64,000 nt of DNA from assembly GCA_037132075.1 (NCBI GenBank), contig JBAXPV010000020.1, positions 1 to 64,000 of the forward strand, in the 5' to 3' direction. A program made the translations under genes and the position numbers. Under the pieces are notes generated by a model that did not search any database, was not told where the DNA came from, and saw only the letters and a list, made by a program, of their open reading frames with translations. Of the stretch, positions 8,524-16,350 are shown piece by piece. Source of the DNA: JBAXPV01 sp037132075 (GTDB taxonomy: Bacteria; Bacteroidota; Bacteroidia; Bacteroidales; CAIXZF01). Position 1 is the stretch's first letter, and each line of letters opens with the position of its first letter.

Positions 8524-8796
8524 TTAGTGTCTGATTGAAAACCTGTCATAACCCACAACCGGAGCCTTTTTTAGATCGATATCTTCAACGACAGCATGCG
8601 GTGGGCCGCTATGGCACCACTCAAGAAAAGGCTTTAGGTCCTCATCTTCTCCTTCAATTTCTATATAAACACCTCCGTCAATGTCATTTCTGACATAGCC
8701 ATTTAGGTTGTACCGTGTGGCTTCCAGATGGGTGTGAAAGCGAAAACCAACTTTTTGTACTTTTCCCTGGATTCTTATGTCGTAATGATTTTGCAT
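8524..8796 (-). CDS. acyP: Acylphosphatase
   Basis: A 90-residue protein of standard acylphosphatase length. The phosphate-binding loop GKVQKVGFRF supplies catalytic Arg19, and GYVRND supplies Asn37, the two residues needed to hydrolyse acyl phosphates. The start lies 11 bases after the E1 dehydrogenase stop on the same strand, so the two genes are probably co-transcribed, although no functional link is known. Confidence 0.95.
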   Translation of the reverse strand: MQNHYDIRIQGKVQKVGFRFHTHLEATRYNLNGYVRNDIDGGVYIEIEGEDEDLKPFLEWCHSGPPHAVVEDIDLKKAPVVGYDRFSIRH

Positions 8797-8807
8797 GGAA
8801 TTAATTC

Positions 8808-11234
8808 TTAGAAAATTTTGGGGTATCTAACAGGATTGAAGTCATGCATCAGGTTATATATAGCTTCGAAAACGTCTTCAGCATTTGGGTTTGAGAAATA
8901 ATCACCATCAGTGCTATAGGCAGGGCGGTGATCTTTTCCAGTGACAGTTACCGGGGGCGCATCGAGGTATTCATAGCCTTTTTGAATCTCCAGAACGTTT
9001 TGCATCATATAAGCAGTGGCGCCTCCGGGAACATCTTCGTCAAAGAAAACGATCTTGTTTGTCTTTTTCAAAGATTCCACAATGTGATGATAACGGTCGA
9101 AAGGAAGAAGTGTTTGAGCGTCGATAAGCTCCACGGATATTTTATATTCACGAAGCTGGTCTACAGCATCTTGCGCGATTCTGACGCAACTGCCATACGT
9201 TATCAGCGTGACGTCATTGCCTTCTTCAATGATTTCAGGAATCCCAAGTGGTACACGGTATTCACCGGGATTGGAAGGCATCTTCTCTCTGAGACGGTAA
9301 GCATTGAGGGGTTCAATCACCAAAGCGGGTTCATCGGAAGCGAGCAAAGTGTTGTAAAATCCTGCAGCCTGAGTCATATTTCTGGGCACACAAACATGAA
9401 CGCCTCGTATTGAATTGATTACCATGCTCAGCGGGGATCCGGAATGCCAGATTCCTTCGAGCCTGTGTCCGCGGGTACTGATAATGACCGGCGCCTTTTG
9501 GCCGCCTTTGGTGCGGTATTGGAGTGTTGCCAGGTCATCACTGACAACTTGAAGGGCATACAGCAAATAGTCGAAATATTGAATTTCTGCTATGGGTCTG
9601 AGTCCGCGCATGGCCAAACCAATAGCCTGCCCGATAATGGTTGCCTCCCTGATACCGGTGTCGGCAATTCTAAGCGCACCGTACTTCTCCTGAAGGCCTT
9701 CGAGGGTCTGGTTAACCCCACCAATTTTGCCGACATCTTCACCAAATATTATGGCTAAATCATTATTTTTGAAAATATTATCATAATTGGCAAGCAAAAT
9801 TTCCCTGCCAGGGACCCATGGGGCATTAGGTTCATAAACAGGATCTACACCTTCTACTTTAAGTGCTGACTGCTCACTCTCGCTGTAAAGATTAGAGCTG
9901 AAGGCCTGGTGGCCTGCAGTCATTTCCTGGTCGAGCCACTTAGTTACATTGATTTTTAAAGAATTCAGCGGGTTACTGCATGAATTGCATATCAGCCTGA
10001 GGATACGGCTGGAAGAGGCTATTATATCTTTTCTTATTGGTTCGGCCACCCTTTTCAGGTCTTGTTTGATGGCGTCGATTTGGGCAGTTTGAGCACAGTT
10101 ACAAGTGGTTATGTCGCAAAGCTTTAAAAAATCGTCACGTTTCTTGTCGAGCGGTTTTCTGAAGTGTTGCCAGGCTTTCTGACGGGCATGTTTTACGCGA
10201 TCGACGGCTTCTTTTTCTATCTGGTCAAGTTCTTCTGTTGATGAAAGTTTGTTTTCCAGTATCCATTCCCGCATCTTTTTCAGGCCATCAAAATCTTTTT
10301 CCCAGGCCAGTCTTTCGGGAGTCTTGTAACGCTCATGACTGCCAGAGGTAGAATGTCCCTGTGGCTGGGTAAGTTCATTTATATGGAAAAGGACGGGATT
10401 GTGATCTTCCCGGCAGATTTTTACACCTTGGGCGTATAGGTCAACGAGAGCAGGATAGTCCCAGCCCTTGGCTTTGAAAATATGATAGCCTTTTCCTTTC
10501 TCGTTTGTGGCAAAGCCGCTGAGAATTTCTGAAATATTACTTTTCGTTGTCTGGAATTCAATAGGTACCGAAATTCCAAAGCCATCATCCCAAACAGATA
10601 ACGCCATAGGAACCTGTAAAACTCCTGCCGCATTGATTGTTTCAAAGAAAACGCCTTCCGAGGTACTGGAGTCTCCAATCGTTCCAAAGGCAACTTCGTT
10701 CCCATTAAAAGAGAATGTATCCTGTTTTTTTAATTCAGGGATGTTGCGGTAAAGCTTGGAAGCGAGCGCCAGTCCAAGCAAACGAGGCATTTGTCCTGCA
10801 GTTGGGGAGACATCGGCTGAGGAGTTCTTTTGATCTGTCAGGTTTTTCCAATTCCCATGATTGTCAAGGCTTCGTGTTGCAAAATGGTTGTTCATCAGGC
10901 GACCTACAGTACCCGGGTTAAAATCCTGGTCCGTATCACCATATAGTTGTGCGAAGAACTCTTCCAGGCTAAACATCCCGGTAGCGATCATGAAAGTTTG
11001 ATCGCGGTAATAGCCTGAACGCCAGTCTCCTTTTTGAAAGACTTTTGCCATCGCCAGTTGCGGAATTTCTTTTCCGTCGCCGAAGATGCCAAATTTTGCT
11101 TTACCTGTGAGGACTTCCTTCCTGCCGGCAAGACTGGCTTGTCGGGATTCCCAAGCCAGGCGGTAATCAGCCAGGATTTCTTCCCGGCTAAGCTTAATGC
11201 CAAGCCTGGTAGTGTATGATAGATTCAGTTTCAT
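8808..11234 (-). CDS. Fused E1 alpha-beta subunit of a branched-chain-type 2-oxoacid dehydrogenase
   Basis: The 808-residue protein joins an E1 alpha region (about 1-400) to an E1 beta region (about 460-808), normally two chains. The thiamine diphosphate motif appears as GDSSTSEG at 187-194 with the following ETINAAG, and the beta half has FGEDVGKIGG and a transketolase C-terminal domain (VTLITYGSCVRIAQDA). Decarboxylation of a 2-oxoacid (branched-chain or pyruvate) feeding a lipoyl E2 is the family role; no E2 or E3 gene is in the window. The frame is open for 32 more codons upstream, but those codons run through a transcription terminator, so the ATG at 11234 is the better start. A cysteine-containing linker (about 395-460) joins the halves. 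Confidence 0.92.
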   Translation of the reverse strand: MKLNLSYTTRLGIKLSREEILADYRLAWESRQASLAGRKEVLTGKAKFGIFGDGKEIPQLAMAKVFQKGDWRSGYYRDQTFMIATGMFSLEEFFAQLYGDTDQDFNPGTVGRLMNNHFATRSLDNHGNWKNLTDQKNSSADVSPTAGQMPRLLGLALASKLYRNIPELKKQDTFSFNGNEVAFGTIGDSSTSEGVFFETINAAGVLQVPMALSVWDDGFGISVPIEFQTTKSNISEILSGFATNEKGKGYHIFKAKGWDYPALVDLYAQGVKICREDHNPVLFHINELTQPQGHSTSGSHERYKTPERLAWEKDFDGLKKMREWILENKLSSTEELDQIEKEAVDRVKHARQKAWQHFRKPLDKKRDDFLKLCDITTCNCAQTAQIDAIKQDLKRVAEPIRKDIIASSSRILRLICNSCSNPLNSLKINVTKWLDQEMTAGHQAFSSNLYSESEQSALKVEGVDPVYEPNAPWVPGREILLANYDNIFKNNDLAIIFGEDVGKIGGVNQTLEGLQEKYGALRIADTGIREATIIGQAIGLAMRGLRPIAEIQYFDYLLYALQVVSDDLATLQYRTKGGQKAPVIISTRGHRLEGIWHSGSPLSMVINSIRGVHVCVPRNMTQAAGFYNTLLASDEPALVIEPLNAYRLREKMPSNPGEYRVPLGIPEIIEEGNDVTLITYGSCVRIAQDAVDQLREYKISVELIDAQTLLPFDRYHHIVESLKKTNKIVFFDEDVPGGATAYMMQNVLEIQKGYEYLDAPPVTVTGKDHRPAYSTDGDYFSNPNAEDVFEAIYNLMHDFNPVRYPKIF

Positions 11235-11280
11235 AGCAGTACCATTGATTCGGTAAATATAAGAATAAGCCTCATAAGAT

Positions 11281-11317
11281 AAAAAAATAACCCTGACAAG
11301 CTTAAACTTGCCAGGGT
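11281..11317 (-). terminator. Rho-independent terminator of the padR-pspC operon
   Basis: On the minus strand ACCCTGGCAAG pairs with CTTGTCAGGGT (one mismatch) around a six-base loop, and is followed by a run of seven T. It lies 36 bases after the pspC stop and 56 bases before the E1 start. It ends the upstream operon and shows that the longer open frame of E1 is not translated. Confidence 0.85.
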
Positions 11318-11352
11318 CGTTAATAAACACTTAACAAATAAAAATGTTGAGC

Positions 11353-13002
11353 CTATGTTTTTGTTTTTCTTACCGCTTTACTTATGGTATTGGTTTCGAG
11401 GGTATCCGCTTTGACCTCCTGTGTTTTATTCATGATGTCTTTTAGGCCGTTTTCCTGCATAATCCATTTCCTCCCACTGATGTCTTCAACATTTTCATCG
11501 AGATGATTTTCAAAAAACATTGAGGTTTCTTTCAACAACTTGATGCTTTTTCCTACGGGAACTTTTACGACCAATTTGACTTTCTGGCCTCTGTATTTTT
11601 CATCTGAGGGCAGGAAGAAATAGGGGTTGAGGCTTAGAAGTGTGTCGCTTTGTGAAAACTGATAGATAACTTTTTTGGCACGAATAAGTCCCTGATTATA
11701 GTTTTCTCCCCTGGCCATAGCATACATCGAAATCTGAAAGCTGTCAGATTCAGAGCGGATGAACTCAAGCGTTGGCAGTCCAAAGTAGATATTTGTATCT
11801 CCCGAGGAGATCATATTCCAATTTCCTATTCCCCAGCGTTTTTCGTCGTAGCCAAGAGTCTCTAGTCTTTTGTCAGTTTTAAGACCAATTGTTAATGTGT
11901 TGTTTTGTGGTTGAATGAGTTTATAGTCTCTTTCGTCGATGGCTTTGTGGTTAAAACTCTTTAGCAGACCAAAGCCCATAAAGCCGCTGATGATCAGTCC
12001 CCCAATGAATAAGGAAAAAGCAGGGATTCCCACGAATCTGGAGCGGCTTTTAAAACCAAAAATAAGACGCGCACCTGTATAAATCAACATAAGCAATGGA
12101 ATGACGATTACAAGGAAAAGACCCGCAATAGCGATGCTCTGGTCTTTGGTATCCAGGAAGATCCTGAGAAAAACAGGAAGCGAGAAGGTAGAGATTCCGA
12201 AAGAGGAGACATACAGGACATTTCCGGTGTCGATCATAGAAATTAGGATTCCGATCAGCAGGAAGAGTCCGATGATCAGGAAAAACACACCAAAAAGGAC
12301 GACGATTGCCCGAAAGAAATAATTGACTATTTCCATGAGGAACGCAAAAACCTTTTCGAAGATATTTTTCCCTGTTTTGCGGTTCCTCATGTATACATCT
12401 TTGGCTTCCTTGCCAAGGTCATTGATTCGGTTTGACATTTCTCCGAATTCTTCTTTAATTGACTTCTCGATGTTCGAGATATTCACCTTCTCGCCGCGCA
12501 TTTCAAGTCGTTCTGTGGTTGTATTAGCTTGCGGAATAATCAGCCAGAGAATACAGTATGCAAGAATTGGTGTTCCGACGCCGGCAAAGGTGATGAGGAC
12601 AAACGCCAGCCTGATCCAGAGCGGGTCAACATGGAAATAGGCTGCCAATCCACTACATACGCCAGAGATAACCTTGTTTTCCGGGTCCCTGTAAAAGCGT
12701 TTCGGGCGGTTTGTCTTTTCATAAGAATGTGATTCATCGGAATCCCCGAAGTCGGTAGGTTGGCCCATGGCGGCAATCAGGAAATCAATGTCTTCCATGA
12801 CAATCACTTGTTTTGCATCAGAAAGACGCGATTGAAGCATCTCTGCAAAGCGGATCTCGATGTCGTTCAGGATCTCTTCACGACCTTCCGTGCCCTCAAA
12901 ATGAAGGCGGAGGTTGAGCTGGTAATGTTCCAGCTTCTCGAAGGCGTCCTCATCGATGTGGAAAATAATTCCACCGATGTTTACATTAAAGTTCTTCTTC
13001 AT
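11353..13002 (-). CDS. PspC-domain membrane stress protein
   Basis: The 549-residue protein has a soluble N-terminal helical region (about 1-95), then a PspC domain (RFYRDPENKVISGVCSGLAAYF, then LWIRLAFVLITF) around 102-160. Further membrane segments follow at about 225-255, 270-290, 295-325 and 330-350, and a C-terminal extracytoplasmic domain from about 360. PspC proteins sense envelope stress. Long versions with a C-terminal domain paired with a PadR regulator are typical of Bacteroidota. It follows padR by 11 bases and ends at a clear terminator, so the two form one autoregulated operon by inference. Confidence 0.9.
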   Translation of the reverse strand: MKKNFNVNIGGIIFHIDEDAFEKLEHYQLNLRLHFEGTEGREEILNDIEIRFAEMLQSRLSDAKQVIVMEDIDFLIAAMGQPTDFGDSDESHSYEKTNRPKRFYRDPENKVISGVCSGLAAYFHVDPLWIRLAFVLITFAGVGTPILAYCILWLIIPQANTTTERLEMRGEKVNISNIEKSIKEEFGEMSNRINDLGKEAKDVYMRNRKTGKNIFEKVFAFLMEIVNYFFRAIVVLFGVFFLIIGLFLLIGILISMIDTGNVLYVSSFGISTFSLPVFLRIFLDTKDQSIAIAGLFLVIVIPLLMLIYTGARLIFGFKSRSRFVGIPAFSLFIGGLIISGFMGFGLLKSFNHKAIDERDYKLIQPQNNTLTIGLKTDKRLETLGYDEKRWGIGNWNMISSGDTNIYFGLPTLEFIRSESDSFQISMYAMARGENYNQGLIRAKKVIYQFSQSDTLLSLNPYFFLPSDEKYRGQKVKLVVKVPVGKSIKLLKETSMFFENHLDENVEDISGRKWIMQENGLKDIMNKTQEVKADTLETNTISKAVRKTKT

Positions 13003-13013
13003 GATATGATGAT

Positions 13014-13346
13014 TTAATTATTTGAATTTGCGATTTCGTTAACGGCTCCTACAAGTTCATCCCAACTTTTATTGAGTTCTTTCACATAAGCCTGGCCGGT
13101 ATCCGTGATCTGGAAATACTTTCTCGGTGGACCGGATCGTGATTCTTCCCATCGGTAGGATAGGAGGCCATCGTTTTTTAGCCGGGTCAATAAAGGATAT
13201 AAAGTTCCTTCAACCAGGATGAGTCTTGAGGCCTTGAACCGGTCTATGATGTCGGAGGCATAGGCCTCTCGGGTGGAAAGCAAGGATAGAATGCAATATT
13301 CCAGCACTCCTTTCCGCATTTGCGCAATTGTTTTTTCAACTTCCAT
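13014..13346 (-). CDS. PadR-family transcriptional regulator
   Basis: The 110-residue protein is a short PadR: an N-terminal winged helix (QMRKGVLEYCILSLLS, then LILVEGTLYPLLTRLKNDGLL) and a single C-terminal helix for dimerisation. The frame is open six codons further, but the ATG at 13346 matches the usual PadR N-terminus (MEVEKTIAQMRKG). Its own promoter carries a perfect nine-base inverted repeat, so it probably represses itself and the downstream pspC gene. The signal that releases repression is unknown. Confidence 0.93.
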   Translation of the reverse strand: MEVEKTIAQMRKGVLEYCILSLLSTREAYASDIIDRFKASRLILVEGTLYPLLTRLKNDGLLSYRWEESRSGPPRKYFQITDTGQAYVKELNKSWDELVGAVNEIANSNN

Positions 13347-13350
13347 GCGA

Positions 13351-13358
13351 CAAAGATA
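13351..13358 (-). promoter_or_regulatory. -7 box of the padR-pspC promoter
   Basis: On the minus strand this reads TATCTTTG, an exact TAnnTTTG match, with a TTG 20 bases upstream inside the operator. It is only four bases from the padR ATG, which predicts a leaderless or nearly leaderless message. Confidence 0.6.
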
Positions 13359-13366
13359 ATGCAACT

Positions 13367-13395
13367 TTTAGTACTATGCAATACAAAGTACTAAA
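13367..13395. promoter_or_regulatory. Probable PadR operator
   Basis: TTTAGTACT and AGTACTAAA form a perfect nine-base inverted repeat separated by 11 bases. It sits immediately upstream of the -7 box and covers the expected -33 region, the right place for an autorepressor. PadR operators are typically palindromes of this size; the assignment to this PadR is an inference from position. Confidence 0.75.
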
Positions 13396-13574
13396 AAATA
13401 TTAATAAAATACATTCATTTCGAAAATCCACGTAATTCCTTTAAAGCTCGATACCCTTTCCTGAAAGGCATGTTATTATAAAAATTGCCAGAGCTTAAGA
13501 AATATTAAACATATTTTTAAGTGAACAGAAAGTTAGGTTATATTGTTAAATAATTTGCACTAGAATATAGATCA

Positions 13575-14984
13575 ATGAAAAATTCTCTATTATTACTGTT
13601 CATAGTTCAATCGTTGGTTGTGGGGCAAGCTCAAGCCCAATGGCAGCCCGATGTCAGGCTAACAAACAATCTTGCAACTTCCACCACATCGTTGAATAAC
13701 GCCTGGTGTGTGGCAGCTATGGGTGATACTGTTCAAGTAGTTTGGGATGACGATCGAGACGGAAATACTGAGATTTACTACAAACGTTCAACAGATGCTG
13801 GGGTGAACTGGGGCACTGATACGCGCCTAACAAATAACGTCGATGAATCATTAGATCCCTGCATTGCATTATCAGGTTCAGACGTACATATTGTTTGGCA
13901 AAACGCGGCCAATGGGCATTATGCGATATACTACAAACGCTCAACAAACGGGGGTGTCAGTTGGCTGGCAGATACAAGCCTGACGAATGTCCCGTTTGAT
14001 TTATGGAACCCATCGATTGCTGTGAATGGTTCTGGTTTACATGTGGTTTGGGAAGACGAACGACAAGGGAACTCAGAGATATATTATAAAGGATCAACGG
14101 ATGGTGGTGCTCATTGGGGCACTGATATCAGGCTAACGAACAATGGTTCAGATTCCTGGAATCCAGCGGTTTCAGTTTCCGGTTCTGATGTGCATGTTGT
14201 CTGGTATGACAATAGGGACGGAAACTGGGAGATTTATTATAAGCACTCCAGCGATGCGGGCGTAAGCTGGGGCCCAGAGGTCCGGCTGACAAATAATGCT
14301 GGTGTATCCAGGTATCCCTGTATTGCAGTATCAGGCTCAGTGGTACATGTGGTATGGCATGATGATCGTGGAGGCAACCTGCAACCCTACTACAAGCGTT
14401 CTGCCGACGGAGGCGTAAACTGGGGACCGGATACCCCATTGTCGACGAATTTGGGTGGATCATATTATCCATGTGTCGCGGTTTCTGCTTCAAGGGTGCA
14501 TGTGGTTTGGTACGACTTTCGTGACGGCAACTACGAGCTTTATTACAAAATATCAGCAGATGGAGGAACAAGCTGGGGCCCGGATACACGGCTGACCTAT
14601 GATCCAGCCTATTCGTTTTTCCCTTCAATAGCGGTTTCCGGTCCGGTTGTTCATGTGGTATGGCAAGATATGCGTGACGGGAACTACGAGATCTACTACA
14701 AACGTGACCCAACAGGGAATGCGGTAGGAATCACTGAGATTCCAGATGAAAATATGTTCCAGGTTTTTCCAAACCCCGCTTCAAATGAGGTAAATGTTCA
14801 GTCTTCTGACAAAATAAATGAAATTCTGATTTACGATGTTTATGGCAGGGAAGTTTATCGACAAGAAATCGTGCAGACTAATACTGAGTATCATGTAACC
14901 ACTTCTGGTTTCAGTAATGGGATCTATTTCATTAAACTTACGGCAAAAGACAGAAGCTGTACCCGAAAATTTGTTAAGATTTAA
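13575..14984 (+). CDS. Secreted seven-bladed Asp-box (sialidase-like) beta-propeller with T9SS sorting domain
   Basis: The 469-residue protein has a signal peptide (cleavage near AQAQ). It then has seven repeats of about 51 residues, each reading roughly VVWxDxRDGNxEIYYKxSxDGGxxW followed by a strand of the type DxRLTNN. Six carry the Asp-box S-x-D-x-G-x-x-W. The N-terminal PDVRLTNN strand would close the last blade, giving seven blades. The sialidase catalytic arginine triad is not recognisable, so a binding role is more likely than hydrolysis. Residues about 390-469 (VFPNPASNEVNV, ILIYDVYGREV, GIYFIKL) are a type A sorting domain, so the protein is exported through T9SS. Confidence 0.9.
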   Translation: MKNSLLLLFIVQSLVVGQAQAQWQPDVRLTNNLATSTTSLNNAWCVAAMGDTVQVVWDDDRDGNTEIYYKRSTDAGVNWGTDTRLTNNVDESLDPCIALSGSDVHIVWQNAANGHYAIYYKRSTNGGVSWLADTSLTNVPFDLWNPSIAVNGSGLHVVWEDERQGNSEIYYKGSTDGGAHWGTDIRLTNNGSDSWNPAVSVSGSDVHVVWYDNRDGNWEIYYKHSSDAGVSWGPEVRLTNNAGVSRYPCIAVSGSVVHVVWHDDRGGNLQPYYKRSADGGVNWGPDTPLSTNLGGSYYPCVAVSASRVHVVWYDFRDGNYELYYKISADGGTSWGPDTRLTYDPAYSFFPSIAVSGPVVHVVWQDMRDGNYEIYYKRDPTGNAVGITEIPDENMFQVFPNPASNEVNVQSSDKINEILIYDVYGREVYRQEIVQTNTEYHVTTSGFSNGIYFIKLTAKDRSCTRKFVKI

Positions 14985-15044
14985 TTGACAATATTCGCTG
15001 CAGGGCAATTTTCTAAAGGATTTATAACCACAAAACCATTGAGC

Positions 15045-16325
15045 ATGAAAAAAACTATTTTATTCATTTTTCTGACAGGATTTTTCCTGATAGCTCATGC
15101 TCAGATTATTCAGCTGAAATTTACAGCAACTGTCAATGGAGCCAATGGATCCCTTGATAGTGTGATGGTTAATAATTTGACCAATCTTGGGGATACCGTA
15201 CTTCACTGGCCGGACACCACCCTGTTGCTTGGATATGTTGGCATTCACCAGCCTTTAGGTGATGAGTCTGCAGATTTTTCTATCAGGCTGGCTTCGGCAA
15301 ATCCTTGTAGAGACCGGGCAATTATCCAAGTTTTTGTACCTGTTTCTGGTGATGTTGAACTAAGAATCATTGATATTTCCGGAAGGCTTTTGCAAAAGAC
15401 TGAGCGATATTTAACCAAAGGGGGGCATTTATTTCGATATTATCCAAATAAACAGGGTGTAAGCTTTGCTTCAGCAACTTTTGGATCTCAGATAAAGTCA
15501 GTTAAAATTATTTATTCTGGCGAGGAAAGAGGAAATGCAAAGCTTGATTATTATGGAGACGTGCATACAAATATGTCCCCAAAATCAGTGTTATCTGCTC
15601 TTGGCTTTGCGTTTATGGAGGGAGACAGTTTACTTCTTAAAGGATATTACCATGGGCATGAAACGACAATTAGTGCAGCACCACAAACAAGTTCAAATTA
15701 TACTTTCAATTTTGTGATAATGCCATCATGTCCGGGTTTGCCACAATTTTCCTATGGTGGTCAGATTTATCATACGATTCAAATAGGGACTCAATGCCTG
15801 ATGCGGGAGAACCTGAATATTGGCACAATGGTAGCTGGCATTTCTGAGCAAACCAACGATAGTATTCTTGAGAAATATTGTTACAACGACGATACTGCAA
15901 ATTGCGCCATTTATGGCGGACTGTACCAATGGGCTGAGATGATGCAGTACACTACTACGCCCGGAGCCCAGGGTATTTGTCCTGCCGGCTGGCATATTCC
16001 CATCAGCGCTGAATGGGACACTTTGGTTAGTTTTTTAGGCGGAGAATTTGTTGCCGGAGGTAAAATGAAAGAAGCTGGTATTGCGCATTGGTTCGGCAGC
16101 AATATAGGCGGTACAAACGAAAGTGGGTTCACAGCATTGGGTGGGGGGCTTCGCTATAACAATGGCAATTTCGACTATTTTCAGATCTATGCTCAATTCT
16201 GGAGTTCGACGGAATACTTTTCAAATAATGGGTATATGGAGTTTATATACTACCTGAACACCAATTCTATCACAAGTAGCAATTTTAAAACATATGGTTA
16301 TTCAATTCGGTGCTTTAAAGATTAA
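15045..16325 (+). CDS. Exported FISUMP-domain protein with an internal sorting-domain-like module
   Basis: The frame is open from 14985, but the ATG at 15045 starts a proper signal peptide (MKKTILFIFL, cleavage near AHAQ), giving 426 residues. Residues about 84-157 resemble a T9SS type A sorting domain (ANPCRDRA, LRIIDISGRLL) but lie in the N-terminal half. Residues about 230-426 form the C-terminal Fibrobacter succinogenes major domain (TIGR02145 type). Its hallmarks are QIGTQCLMRENLNIGT, YGGLYQWAEMMQY, CPAGWHIPISAEWDTL, FWSSTEY and a closing YSIRCFKD. FISUMP proteins are lectin-fold-like surface proteins of unknown function. It lies between two other secreted proteins on the same strand. 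Confidence 0.85.
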   Translation: MKKTILFIFLTGFFLIAHAQIIQLKFTATVNGANGSLDSVMVNNLTNLGDTVLHWPDTTLLLGYVGIHQPLGDESADFSIRLASANPCRDRAIIQVFVPVSGDVELRIIDISGRLLQKTERYLTKGGHLFRYYPNKQGVSFASATFGSQIKSVKIIYSGEERGNAKLDYYGDVHTNMSPKSVLSALGFAFMEGDSLLLKGYYHGHETTISAAPQTSSNYTFNFVIMPSCPGLPQFSYGGQIYHTIQIGTQCLMRENLNIGTMVAGISEQTNDSILEKYCYNDDTANCAIYGGLYQWAEMMQYTTTPGAQGICPAGWHIPISAEWDTLVSFLGGEFVAGGKMKEAGIAHWFGSNIGGTNESGFTALGGGLRYNNGNFDYFQIYAQFWSSTEYFSNNGYMEFIYYLNTNSITSSNFKTYGYSIRCFKD

Positions 16326-16350
16326 GGCTTCCACAAAAATATTGTTTATT

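Noticed and set aside
11235..11330. N-terminal extension of the E1 dehydrogenase
   Set aside because: The codons translate a Rho-independent terminator and family alignment begins at the internal ATG.
13700..14700. Regular 150-base DNA repeats that might suggest a CRISPR or satellite
   Set aside because: The periodicity is the 51-residue propeller blade within a clean reading frame; there are no constant repeats with unique spacers.
14128..14712. Long antisense open frame over the propeller gene
   Set aside because: It exists because repeated blade codons lack stops on the opposite strand; its composition (His/Arg/Pro-rich) is not protein-like and no start signal is seen.
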